DNA of 55,980 nucleotides, from NCBI GenBank assembly GCA_031267615.1, contig JAIRYM010000021.1:1-55980 (forward strand). The letters run 5' to 3'. Each line of letters begins with the position of its first letter. Positions within the stretch are counted from its first letter, which is position 1. Source of the DNA: Dysgonamonadaceae bacterium (lineage in GTDB: Bacteria > Bacteroidota > Bacteroidia > Bacteroidales > Azobacteroidaceae). Of the stretch, positions 7,502 to 13,891 are shown piece after piece. The notes under the pieces are model-generated. The model had not been told where the DNA came from and did not search any database. It saw only the letters and a program-made list of their open reading frames with translations. The translations under genes were made by a program, and so were the position numbers.

Positions 7502-8110
7502 AGTTTTCTCTAAAATTTTATTGTTAATACTAAGAATAGCCCTGTAATTTTTGATAAGTTCTCCACTGCTCAGCGTTTTTATCAGCGACGCCGACACTCG
7601 AAGCGAGGCGCTGCTCGATGCAGTGATTTCATCAACCAGCCCGGCTCCCTTTGCTTCCTCCGCCGTAAACCAGTTGTCTCCCTTCAGCCAGCCCCTCACT
7701 TCCTCTGCGGTTTTACCCGTCCTTTCCGAATACCTGGCTTCAAAAAGACCCTCTACCTTGTGGAGCAGCACCGCTGCATTTTCAATAGCATCCGCTTTGC
7801 CGGCAACCGAGCAGATCGGAGCATGAATCATCATCAGAGCGCTGCGTTCAATGTAGATTTTGCGCCCCGCTAACGCAATAAACGACGCAATGGAAGCGCA
7901 CAGGCCCTCAATGTAAACATCAACAGGAACTTTTGAACTTTTCATCAGATCATAAAGCATAAGACCCGCAAACACGTCGCCGCCTGGCGAATTAATATGC
8001 AGCCGCAAAACATCATAATTCTGACTCTCGCGAATCAGCCGCGCCGTCGTTGCCGCTGCCGCTTTCTCTCCCTGTTTAATAATTCCGTAAAGATAAATAT
8101 CGCGCTCCAT
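7043..8110 (-). CDS. Phage prohead protease (ClpP/S14 fold) fused to scaffold
   Basis: This is a 355-residue protein. Residues 1-200 are a ClpP-type serine protease: the oxyanion segment INSPGGDVFAG, the nucleophile in GLCASIASFIALAG, and the histidine in SALMMIHAP are all present. Residues 205-355 are a charged helical scaffold rich in coiled-coil heptads (ALAQEKDSLAAAVAAGKVK). The arrangement corresponds to Mu I (protease) with Z (scaffold). It cuts scaffold and itself during head maturation. A TAnnTTTG promoter stands just upstream, so head genes may have their own transcript. The capsid gene follows. Confidence 0.85.
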   Translation of the reverse strand: MERDIYLYGIIKQGEKAAAATTARLIRESQNYDVLRLHINSPGGDVFAGLMLYDLMKSSKVPVDVYIEGLCASIASFIALAGRKIYIERSALMMIHAPICSVAGKADAIENAAVLLHKVEGLFEARYSERTGKTAEEVRGWLKGDNWFTAEEAKGAGLVDEITASSSASLRVSASLIKTLSSGELIKNYRAILSINNKILEKTMGNPNVYAVALGMPGESEESSVLKKISALAQEKDSLAAAVAAGKVKVTALEKTVAEFKTARVTALVDGAIAAKKITAQERNTYLALAEKDAENVEKILAKMQGVGRINAQINQPVGVSAADWDTLEKQGKLLSLKQSQPEVYAELYNTKFGV

Positions 8111-8131
8111 TTATTAAAAATTTAACTCCTG

Positions 8132-8139
8132 CAAAGGTA
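8132..8139 (-). promoter_or_regulatory. Promoter -7 element TACCTTTG for head genes
   Basis: TACCTTTG on the minus strand lies about 20 bp upstream of the protease-scaffold start. I see no good -33 TTTG at the usual spacing. Confidence 0.5.
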
Positions 8140-8173
8140 GTGATAATAATTCTATATTTTCTCATAAATAATT

Positions 8174-8201
8174 ATGGCTTAACACTTTACAGTTAAGCCA
8201 T
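8174..8201 (-). terminator. Hairpin between spanin-like gene and protease gene
   Basis: Perfect 10-bp stem ATGGCTTAAC / GTTAAGCCAT with an 8-base loop lies downstream of the spanin-like gene. The T run after it is weak, so it may be an attenuator or an RNA-stabilising hairpin rather than a strong terminator. Confidence 0.4.
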
Positions 8202-8246
8202 ACGTAGGGGCGCACCCCGTCTCATGTCTTTTTTAATTCATAATTC

Positions 8247-8783
8247 TTAATTCTTACGCCAATACCTGAAAACAAAAAACAAAACAGCCAGGGCAATTAT
8301 ACCCGGCACGATACCACGCAGATTCGACTCCCTCACTGTCTCCTTTTCCGACTCAAAAAACGTATCCTCAGATAAATTTTCATAGACAGAAACCGAATCC
8401 ACGGAATAAATAGCCGCAGAATCCACAGAAACAGCCCTGCTTTCGACTTTTGTACTGTCGGTGGATACTTTCCTTATCCTTACGGTTTTCGTCGCGTAGA
8501 CGGCTTTATTTGAGTCCGGAGCCGAATACTCGGTTATGAAAACCTCAATGTCCTCGGTTTTCGCCCTCTGCTCCACAGTTTCTTCCATCAAAGAATAAAC
8601 ATCTGCCGCCACTGTTTCGGATGTCGACTTTACCTCCGTCATGCTTTCTCTCGATGCACTCTCTGCAACATTCGCCTTCACTGTCTTCTTTGCGCCCCCG
8701 CAGGAACAGAACAGTAAACCGCACAAAACGAATGTACAGACGCGATTAATCGCGCCTCTAACGATCTCTTTAATCTTTCTCAT
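8247..8783 (-). CDS. Candidate unimolecular spanin (lipoprotein with C-terminal membrane anchor)
   Basis: This 178-residue protein has a lipoprotein signal with lipobox LLFCSC near residue 27. A long polar Ser/Thr/Glu-rich stretch follows (residues 30-150), and a single C-terminal membrane segment GIVPGIIALAVLFFVFRYW is followed by RKN. An outer-membrane lipid anchor plus an inner-membrane helix in one chain is the layout of u-spanins such as T1 gp11, which fuse the two membranes during lysis. No holin or endolysin gene is recognisable nearby. The n-region of the signal peptide (VRGAINRVCT) is encoded by a palindromic repeat. It could instead be an unrelated envelope lipoprotein. Confidence 0.55.
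   Translation of the reverse strand: MRKIKEIVRGAINRVCTFVLCGLLFCSCGGAKKTVKANVAESASRESMTEVKSTSETVAADVYSLMEETVEQRAKTEDIEVFITEYSAPDSNKAVYATKTVRIRKVSTDSTKVESRAVSVDSAAIYSVDSVSVYENLSEDTFFESEKETVRESNLRGIVPGIIALAVLFFVFRYWRKN
8734..8761. repeat. Palindromic repeat inside the signal-peptide coding region
   Basis: GTACAGACGCGATTAATCGC begins the palindrome and CGCCTCTAAC ends it. It is a variant with a GATTAATC core instead of CCAATTTGG. In the spanin-like gene it encodes VRGAINRVCT before the hydrophobic core of the signal peptide. Confidence 0.8.
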
Positions 8784-8804
8784 GATAATTCAAATTTTTT
8801 GTAC

Positions 8805-8850
8805 GTACAGACGCCCAATTTGGGCGTCTCTACAATTGGGCGTCTCTACC
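8805..8850. repeat. Palindromic repeat plus half copy upstream of the spanin-like gene
   Basis: A full copy lies at 8805-8833 and an extra GGGCGTCTCTACC arm extends to about 8850, in the gap after the DUF3164 gene. Confidence 0.85.
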
Positions 8851-8862
8851 GTTCTTTATTCA

Positions 8863-9531
8863 TCAAACCTCCGTCATTCCCAGCGGTATTGACCGCCACC
8901 CGCCGTTCTCGTCTCGTTCCTCCGCCCGGAGGAATGTTTTTGAGGGCGTCGGGCGGTACGATTCCCGAATGATCCGGACGCCCTCCAGAAACAGCGCGTC
9001 CTCCGATTCTTCGGCAAATTTTTGCAACTGTACTACCCTGCTCGCTTTCAAGTTCCCCGCGTTGTCCCTGGCAAGCAACTTGATTACCATCGCAACCAGA
9101 GCCTGTGTCTGCGGGTTGTCTCCTGCCAGCGACGAGATATACTCCCGCACCATCGCGATGCCCGATTCCACTGTGTCGTCATAGCCGTCAAGCATATACA
9201 CGCCCAGCATAAGCCGGAACCGGTTTTCCCTGTCCGTGAAAGTGTGCGACTGCTGCCCGTCTTTTGTCAGGTGCATAATGTCGCTTTTCATATCAAGAAT
9301 TGCCCGAAAATCATCAAAGACTTTTTTCTTTGCCCTCATCAGTACCCCGCTCAAATCGCGAAGCGCGGGGATAGCCCCTGTCACTTCCTCATCTACCATT
9401 CCCCGGTAAATCTCGCGGCTGCTCTTTCTCTGCTCTGCTGCCGCTTTCTTTGCCCGCTCCTGTTTAAAAAACTCAAACTCAGCGCGCTCTGCTGCCGTCA
9501 TTTCAACGGTCTGCTTTTCTTTTTCTTCCAT
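8863..9531 (-). CDS. DUF3164 family phage protein
   Basis: This 222-residue protein starts with a charged coiled coil (AERAEFEFFKQERAKKAAAE) and contains QQSHTFTDRENRFRLMLGVY, NLKASRVVQLQKFAEES and the C-terminal GGWRSIPLGMTEV. Together these identify DUF3164, a family common in Mu-like and other transposable phages, usually encoded with early genes. Its function is not known. Here it stands among head genes, between the minor head protein and the spanin-like gene, which is an unusual place and fits a rearranged prophage. Confidence 0.75.
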   Translation of the reverse strand: MEEKEKQTVEMTAAERAEFEFFKQERAKKAAAEQRKSSREIYRGMVDEEVTGAIPALRDLSGVLMRAKKKVFDDFRAILDMKSDIMHLTKDGQQSHTFTDRENRFRLMLGVYMLDGYDDTVESGIAMVREYISSLAGDNPQTQALVAMVIKLLARDNAGNLKASRVVQLQKFAEESEDALFLEGVRIIRESYRPTPSKTFLRAEERDENGGWRSIPLGMTEV

Positions 9532-9589
9532 ATCTGAAAAATTTAAACGTTATTTAATCGTTAATTAATTCCCCTTTTTGCCTCTCCCT

Positions 9590-9619
9590 GTAGGGGCGCA
9601 CCTGTGTGTGCGCCCTGAC
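9590..9619. repeat. GC-rich palindromic repeat, second family
   Basis: GTAGGGGCGCACC and GTGTGCGCCCTGAC arms around a TGT core. The same family recurs inside the portal gene at 11078-11121. Confidence 0.8.
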
Positions 9620-9691
9620 AGTCACAAATTGGTTGCTGTTAATTTTTCCCATCTCTGTCCATTGTTTATTAAAAAAATTTATCTCCTTTTG

Positions 9692-9722
9692 CTTGCTGAT
9701 TAAAAATTTATTACTACCTTTG
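9692..9722 (+). promoter_or_regulatory. Plus-strand promoter CTTG-N19-TACCTTTG inside the prophage
   Basis: The spacing of 19 bp is the same as in the host promoters of this window. It points rightward, against all surrounding structural genes, with no coding frame downstream. Confidence 0.6.
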
Positions 9723-9728
9723 TCCCCG

Positions 9729-9788
9729 GAACGTTCCCGCAGGGGTTCGTACCTCCTTCGGCGGCTTTTATAGCCGCCGTCGCTTTTT
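9729..9788 (+). ncRNA. Putative small RNA with terminator, antisense to the end of the minor head gene
   Basis: A transcript starting about 7 bp after TACCTTTG would begin near 9729. It would carry a GGAACGTTCC palindrome with flanking CCCC/GGGG pairing, an ACCTCCTT segment, and a perfect 7-bp hairpin GGCGGCT-TTTAT-AGCCGCC (9760-9778) followed by TTTTT at 9784-9788. The length of about 60 nt and the lack of an open frame suggest a regulatory RNA. It would overlap the stop of the minor head gene on the other strand. This is inferred from promoter and terminator only. Confidence 0.4.
9760..9788 (+). terminator. Hairpin and T run ending the putative small RNA
   Basis: Stem GGCGGCT / AGCCGCC, 5-base loop, then GTCGCTTTTT. 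On the minus strand the hairpin is not followed by T residues, so it acts, if at all, on rightward transcription. Confidence 0.5.
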
Positions 9789-10998
9789 ATAGCCGTACCA
9801 TATCTCCGGTTCCCCTGACATAATATATTATTTTCCCTTTATAGCCGTTATCTTCCAGCCACTTTAGGCGCTGCCGTATCTTATCGTTAAACACCTCAAA
9901 CTCAAACACGACAAACTCCGCATGTTGCCTGTTAATCGCTTTGCTTGCATATTCAACTATATTGTTATGGCTTCCCGTCTTTTTCAGGTCTGCGGGCTTC
10001 CCGTTAAACAGTATATCATATTCGCCCTCCCGTTCCGCAAGAAACTCAATCTTTTGAGCGTTGTGAGCCAGCACTCTGCACATGCTCCACTCCTTGGCAA
10101 ACTTCTCCCGCTCGTGATCATTGAGTTTGCCCGATTCAATCCGATCGCGGCTTGTGATCAGCACGCCTTCATTGTCTGTAAAGTAGTCCATTCTCCACTC
10201 TTTGGGATTCCGGAACAGCCACCCGGAGTTCTCTACACCTGTAATTACAGGCTCCGCCGGTTGTCTTTGCAGGTACGTCGCCTTATCCGTAAAAATTTCC
10301 CCTGTCACCGCCGGGTTCCCTTCCATGCCTTTTGCCGGAGGAACCTCCGGCAATGGGCCTTCGGTTACCGGTTCGTCGGTTTCCGTCCAGTCACATTTGC
10401 AGTTCCACAGGTTCCCCGGCTGATTACTGTTCCAGAACGGGTGATTTTTCGGAAGCGTCAGCCCGTAAAATTTCACATGTTCGTCTCTTGGATGGGCGCT
10501 GCGCGACGGAAGCCATTTAAGATTGGGATAAAGTTCCGTTCTTATCCCGTCGCCTGTCATGTCTAAATACTGTTTTGCAGAACGGGCGCGGGCTATTACC
10601 GCATTATATTCCGCCGCCTGGTACCGGGTGTAAGCGTTCAGCGTCTTTCTGGCAAACGTTCGATAGTCCTTCCCGCTGCGTTCCACTCCGTCCATGTCCG
10701 CCCGGGCGCGTTCCACATCCCTTGTCGCCTCGTGTGCCTTGTATGCTGCAAACCGGGTAACGTTTGCCTTTAACTGTTCCCGCAGTCCCGCATGCTCTTC
10801 CCCCGCCATCACGCCGGATATGCCGCGACACAGGTTCTCAGACCAGATACGAAACAGATCAGGGTGAATACCGTGATAACCGTCTTTCATATCCTCGATA
10901 ACCTTTCTGTATGTCTCGCTTCTGTTCAGAGCATATATGGCGGGGAACGTCCTGAGGGCTGTCAGGAACTCGGCGGAGGAACGTTTGAAATAAACCAT
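9787..10998 (-). CDS. Minor head protein (Mu gp30/F-like) with C-terminal BECR-type toxin-like domain
   Basis: This is a 403-residue protein. Residues about 1-250 match phage head morphogenesis proteins (SPP1 gp7 / Mu F): PSRSAHPRDEHVKFYGLTLP and GNLWNCKCDWTETDEP are typical. Residues about 300-403 form a separate domain (EYDILFNGKPADLKKTGSHN, HAEFVVFEFE, GYKGKIIYYVRGTG) that resembles the barnase-EndoU-ColicinE5-RelE (BECR) nuclease tails known on minor head proteins (PBECR domains) and on contact-dependent toxins. The head part is injected or lines the portal. The tail domain may act on host RNA early in infection; that is inference. The gene follows the portal gene after 38 bp. Confidence 0.75.
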   Translation of the reverse strand: MVYFKRSSAEFLTALRTFPAIYALNRSETYRKVIEDMKDGYHGIHPDLFRIWSENLCRGISGVMAGEEHAGLREQLKANVTRFAAYKAHEATRDVERARADMDGVERSGKDYRTFARKTLNAYTRYQAAEYNAVIARARSAKQYLDMTGDGIRTELYPNLKWLPSRSAHPRDEHVKFYGLTLPKNHPFWNSNQPGNLWNCKCDWTETDEPVTEGPLPEVPPAKGMEGNPAVTGEIFTDKATYLQRQPAEPVITGVENSGWLFRNPKEWRMDYFTDNEGVLITSRDRIESGKLNDHEREKFAKEWSMCRVLAHNAQKIEFLAEREGEYDILFNGKPADLKKTGSHNNIVEYASKAINRQHAEFVVFEFEVFNDKIRQRLKWLEDNGYKGKIIYYVRGTGDMVRL

Positions 10999-11036
10999 GT
11001 CAAGGTCGTCTATTTCGGGCTTCTCGTTCTCCGCCG

Positions 11037-12386
11037 CTATGCGAAAAAACTTTTCAGCCGCCCAATCAGTCCTGTTTGCAGGGGCGCACCTGTGTGTGCG
11101 CCCTGACCTGTGTGTGCGCCCTCTTCCCCTCCCCCGGTTGTTTGCAGGGGCAACCCTTGCGGTTGCCCTGCCCGGGGATCAAATCCCTGCATTTTTTGAA
11201 AGATCATTTCCTCCTTCATTTCATCGTAGTTCTCCGGCTTGGGAATGTTTAACTCGGCGTAAATATAATCATCCGACACAGGCGTTTTATCCATAACCGA
11301 GCCGATTACCCGCCATTTCCTGTCAATCAGTTCCCAGTCCTCTCCTTCCTGTTCAAAGCAGATTTTTCCGCCATTCACATCAAACCCGAAAGTCTTTAAT
11401 ATCTTCCGGAACTGAGTATTGAGAACCGACAGCAAAAAAACTTCATCCGAGCGCATCTTCGCATCTTCGACCTGCAAGTGAACCTCCCCCAGAGAGCGAG
11501 CCCCATTCTCTCCCTGTTCTGTTGTCAGGGTATTACCCAGAACAGTTTTACTGATACCGGCGTCGCACAGGGCGATAAATTCCTTATACACGCTCACCGA
11601 GCCCGACTTGTCCCCCGCTTCGTGCAACTTGATCTCAATAGATTTCGGATGCGTCAGAGACATCCCCGCGCCCCAGTTCTTCAACGCCTGCTGCACCGTT
11701 TCTCGCGTCGCATCATCAAACGCCTCGTAAATAGCCTCCCGAAACGGTATCCCAAACATTTCAGAGAACTTCGACCAGTCCCCCTGCGCGCCACGCTTGT
11801 ATATCACAAACGGCGCCGCCTTAACCAGCAAACCCTTGTCCGTCGGATTGCCCGCATAAACAACGTAACGGTCCAGCGGGGCTTCCATATATTTAATATC
11901 TGCAGTTACGCTGCCCGAATCCTTGCTTACACACTCAAACTTCGCTTCCGGATGAACGTTTGACCTCGGAATCAGATCAAAATCAATCCGGAAGGATTCC
12001 TGTTCCGTGTCACGCCAAATATCATTTATCTGAAGCAGTGTATAACCGTAAATTATTGAGTTGTGCAACTCTTCGACTATCCGGCGCATGTCCGGCGAGT
12101 TTAGAAGTTCCGTTACCTGTTCGTCTCTTTCGCCGGCGAATACAAACTCAAGACGACGGTTAAGTACGCTGTCCTTGCGTTTCCCCCAGGTAGCCTCAAT
12201 CTGACCGTCTAACAGAATATCTTCGTAAAGATCATAAAGATATTTCCGCACAGGCATGTCTATATTCTCGAACGAACGAAGCGCACGGCGCCACGACGCT
12301 ATGCTTTGCCCGGCATAACTCCGGGGCTCTTCCCTCACTGTCGACAGGATAACCCCCGCATCAGGGGGACGTGTGGTCTTTTTCAT
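11037..12386 (-). CDS. Phage portal protein (DUF935, Mu gp29-like)
   Basis: This 449-residue protein is counted from MKKTTRPPDAGVILST; an earlier in-frame ATG at 12407 adds only MKNEKLK from AT-rich spacer. It forms the dodecameric DNA gate of the head. PRSYAGQSIASWRRALRSFE, ILLDGQIEATWGKRKDSVL and LGNTLTTEQGENGARSLGEV are DUF935 features. The C-terminal 45 residues (GQPQGLPLQ, EEGAHTGQGAHTGAPLQ) are encoded by inserted GC-rich palindromes, yet the frame stays open to a normal-looking end (LIGRLKSFFA). Confidence 0.85.
   Translation of the reverse strand: MKKTTRPPDAGVILSTVREEPRSYAGQSIASWRRALRSFENIDMPVRKYLYDLYEDILLDGQIEATWGKRKDSVLNRRLEFVFAGERDEQVTELLNSPDMRRIVEELHNSIIYGYTLLQINDIWRDTEQESFRIDFDLIPRSNVHPEAKFECVSKDSGSVTADIKYMEAPLDRYVVYAGNPTDKGLLVKAAPFVIYKRGAQGDWSKFSEMFGIPFREAIYEAFDDATRETVQQALKNWGAGMSLTHPKSIEIKLHEAGDKSGSVSVYKEFIALCDAGISKTVLGNTLTTEQGENGARSLGEVHLQVEDAKMRSDEVFLLSVLNTQFRKILKTFGFDVNGGKICFEQEGEDWELIDRKWRVIGSVMDKTPVSDDYIYAELNIPKPENYDEMKEEMIFQKMQGFDPRAGQPQGLPLQTTGGGEEGAHTGQGAHTGAPLQTGLIGRLKSFFA
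11078..11171. repeat. Two GC-rich palindromic repeats inside the 3' end of the portal gene
   Basis: A GGGGCGCACC-TGTG-TGTGCGCCC copy with an extra arm occupies 11078-11121. A GCAGGGGCAACC / GGTTGCCCTGC copy occupies 11143-11171. Both are in frame. Confidence 0.8.
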
Positions 12387-12427
12387 TTTTAATTTTTCAT
12401 TTTTCATTCTTAATTCTTAATTCATTG

Positions 12428-12763
12428 TTACATATAATGATTACGTACAGGCTCGCTGTCAAAAGCGATAAAATTACTCGACACGCTCCCGTCAGACGCT
12501 GTCGTCAGCCGTTCCAGACCCGGAACAGACGCCTTCTCGCTCTGAATGTCACGCAGAAGCTTAATAGCGTTTTCGTACCCTTTAATCCTGTTTTCAGGTA
12601 TGTTTACCGGAGCCGAAAAGCTATGGCAGTTGTATATCGCTATGTCACGCACAAGCTTCACAACCATTGTATTGCGATCCCCGGATGACGGCGATTTTAA
12701 CAACTCCTCAGCGATATTGTAACGGGCGCAAAGGTAGCCCGAAACTTCCGCCGCCGCTTCCAT
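12428..12763 (-). CDS. Phage gp36-like protein (DUF1320), probably missing its N-terminus
   Basis: This 111-residue frame (MEAAAEVSGYLCARYNIAEE) matches the middle and end of Mu gp36-like DUF1320 proteins, which complete the head neck. Relatives have about 40 residues before the EAAAEVxGYL helix; here the frame starts inside that helix and the DNA upstream belongs to a truncated higB gene on the other strand. I infer that the prophage was cut at this point. IAIYNCHSF and NRIKGYENAIKLLRDI are the other family segments seen. Confidence 0.6.
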   Translation of the reverse strand: MEAAAEVSGYLCARYNIAEELLKSPSSGDRNTMVVKLVRDIAIYNCHSFSAPVNIPENRIKGYENAIKLLRDIQSEKASVPGLERLTTASDGSVSSNFIAFDSEPVRNHYM

Positions 12764-12766
12764 TAA

Positions 12767-13006
12767 CCGCAGATCATAAACGGATACTTGAAATGTGTAA
12801 AAGTTTTGATTGAAGTACAGCGTATGGAAGAATTGTATATTTACAATTCGTTACGGTATGAAAAACTGAAAGGCGACAGGCAGGGGTTCTCTTCTTTGCG
12901 CATCAATGATCAATACCGTCTTGAATTTCAGGAAATTTTAACCCCCGGCGACCAAAGTGCCGTTGAATTGTGTTCATTAACATACATTACAAATCATTAT
13001 AAATAA
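12767..13006 (+). pseudogene. higB: HigB-like toxin (RelE/ParE superfamily), N-terminus lost
   Basis: The frame reads PQIINGYLKCVKVLIE, then MEELYIYNSLRYEKLKGDRQ, SSLRINDQYRLEF and ends LTYITNHYK, the characteristic C-terminal two thirds of Bacteroidota HigB mRNA interferases. About 20-30 N-terminal residues are missing: a TAA stands at 12764-12766, right at the junction with phage sequence. A TTG at 12788 could start a 72-residue product. Without its first strand and helix the toxin is probably inactive. higA follows after 7 bp. Confidence 0.7.
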
Positions 13007-13013
13007 AAGTATT

Positions 13014-13337
13014 ATGGCAAAGATAACAGCAAACGAACTGGAATCGTTTCGTCCATATCATCCGGGCGAACTTTTGAAAGATGAAATAGAGTATCGCGGC
13101 ATATCGCAACGCAAACTTGCCGCAGAAATGAGAATGTCGTCCACTGTTTTGAATGAAATACTCAATGCACGCCGTCCTCTTACCGCCAATACCGCACTTC
13201 TCTTTGAAGCCGCGCTGGGTGTTGAAGCCGATACTCTTATGCGCATACAGACAAAATATAACATGCAAACCGCGCGTAAAGACAAGTCTGTTAAAGACCG
13301 GCTTGCCCAGATTCGCAAGATTGCCGCGGTGTTCTGA
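13014..13337 (+). CDS. higA: HigA-family antitoxin
   Basis: This 107-residue helix-turn-helix protein carries the HigA signature HPGELLKDEIEYRGISQRKL, AAEMRMSSTVLNEILNARRP and a C-terminal dimerisation helix. It neutralises HigB and represses its own operon. It follows the damaged higB gene by 7 bp in the usual toxin-first order. It is full length, so it may persist as an orphan antitoxin or regulator. The operon promoter would have lain upstream of higB and is probably lost with the truncation. Confidence 0.85.
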   Translation: MAKITANELESFRPYHPGELLKDEIEYRGISQRKLAAEMRMSSTVLNEILNARRPLTANTALLFEAALGVEADTLMRIQTKYNMQTARKDKSVKDRLAQIRKIAAVF

Positions 13338-13564
13338 GCGCTGTACGGTGCTAATTATTCATCGTCTTAACCCCAATTTTTTTCATTGGTTTTTAACGCA
13401 AATAATCGTTCAGGTCTTTATATTCGGCTTGCTGTGTTGAATGGTTATACACAGTAGAGTTTGCCTACAGAATCAATTGGGTTGTCTTTTTTTTGGCTTC
13501 ATCAATTCATGCGCAAAACATTCTGGAACACAGAGAAATTGCCCGAAAAATGTTTCTGGACTGA

Positions 13565-13678
13565 TTAAGATATAATGTATAAATGTACTGCGGTTACTGG
13601 GCGATAAAATGGCATTAACTGACACGCTTTTTCGGGCGTCAATTTTGAATTAATGAGGTATAACTATTCGATCGCCAT
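13565..13678 (-). pseudogene. Degenerate copy of the MPF leader peptide
   Basis: Reading leftward from the ATG at 13678 gives MAIE, one TAG, then LYLINSKLTPEKACQLMPFY and 13 more codons to TAA. This aligns without gaps to the leaders at 43838 (MAPEYFYSKNSQLTHEKVCQ) and 55794 (MANEHFYLKNSQLTQEKTCQ). The poly-C tract that follows MPF in the other two is absent. It lies in the 554-bp gap between higA and the GH106-like gene. Confidence 0.7.
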
Positions 13679-13758
13679 TTTCGCTTAATGTTTTTTTAAC
13701 AAATCGTGATAACATATATACAATAAGACTTGTCGTTCAGTTTCTTTTAATCAAAAAG

Positions 13759-13783
13759 GCTGCTTCAAAATTTTTGAAACAGC
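13759..13783. repeat. Inverted repeat GCTGCTTCAAAA / TTTTGAAACAGC
   Basis: Imperfect hairpin in the long gap between higA and the glycosidase. Single GGCTGTTTCAAAA arms occur again near 43667 and 46585, so this is a dispersed short element of the genome. Confidence 0.5.
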
Positions 13784-13840
13784 TACGTGAACAAAATTTC
13801 ATTCGAGATACTAAATCTACAGTCGCAATTTTGATTTTAT

Positions 13841-13871
13841 TTTGTGGTTTCATGAAAAAAATGTAAGTTTG
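13841..13871 (+). promoter_or_regulatory. Promoter TTTG-N19-TAAGTTTG for the GH106-like gene
   Basis: Consensus Bacteroidota primary sigma promoter ending about 20 bp before the ATG at 13892, with the exact 19-bp spacer seen elsewhere in this window. Confidence 0.75.
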
Positions 13872-13891
13872 CAAAATCTAAAGATAAAAAA

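Noticed and set aside
1..12767. Complete, inducible Mu-like prophage
   Set aside because: No transposase, repressor, Mor/C-like activator, intact terminase, baseplate or fibre genes are present, and both ends are cut.
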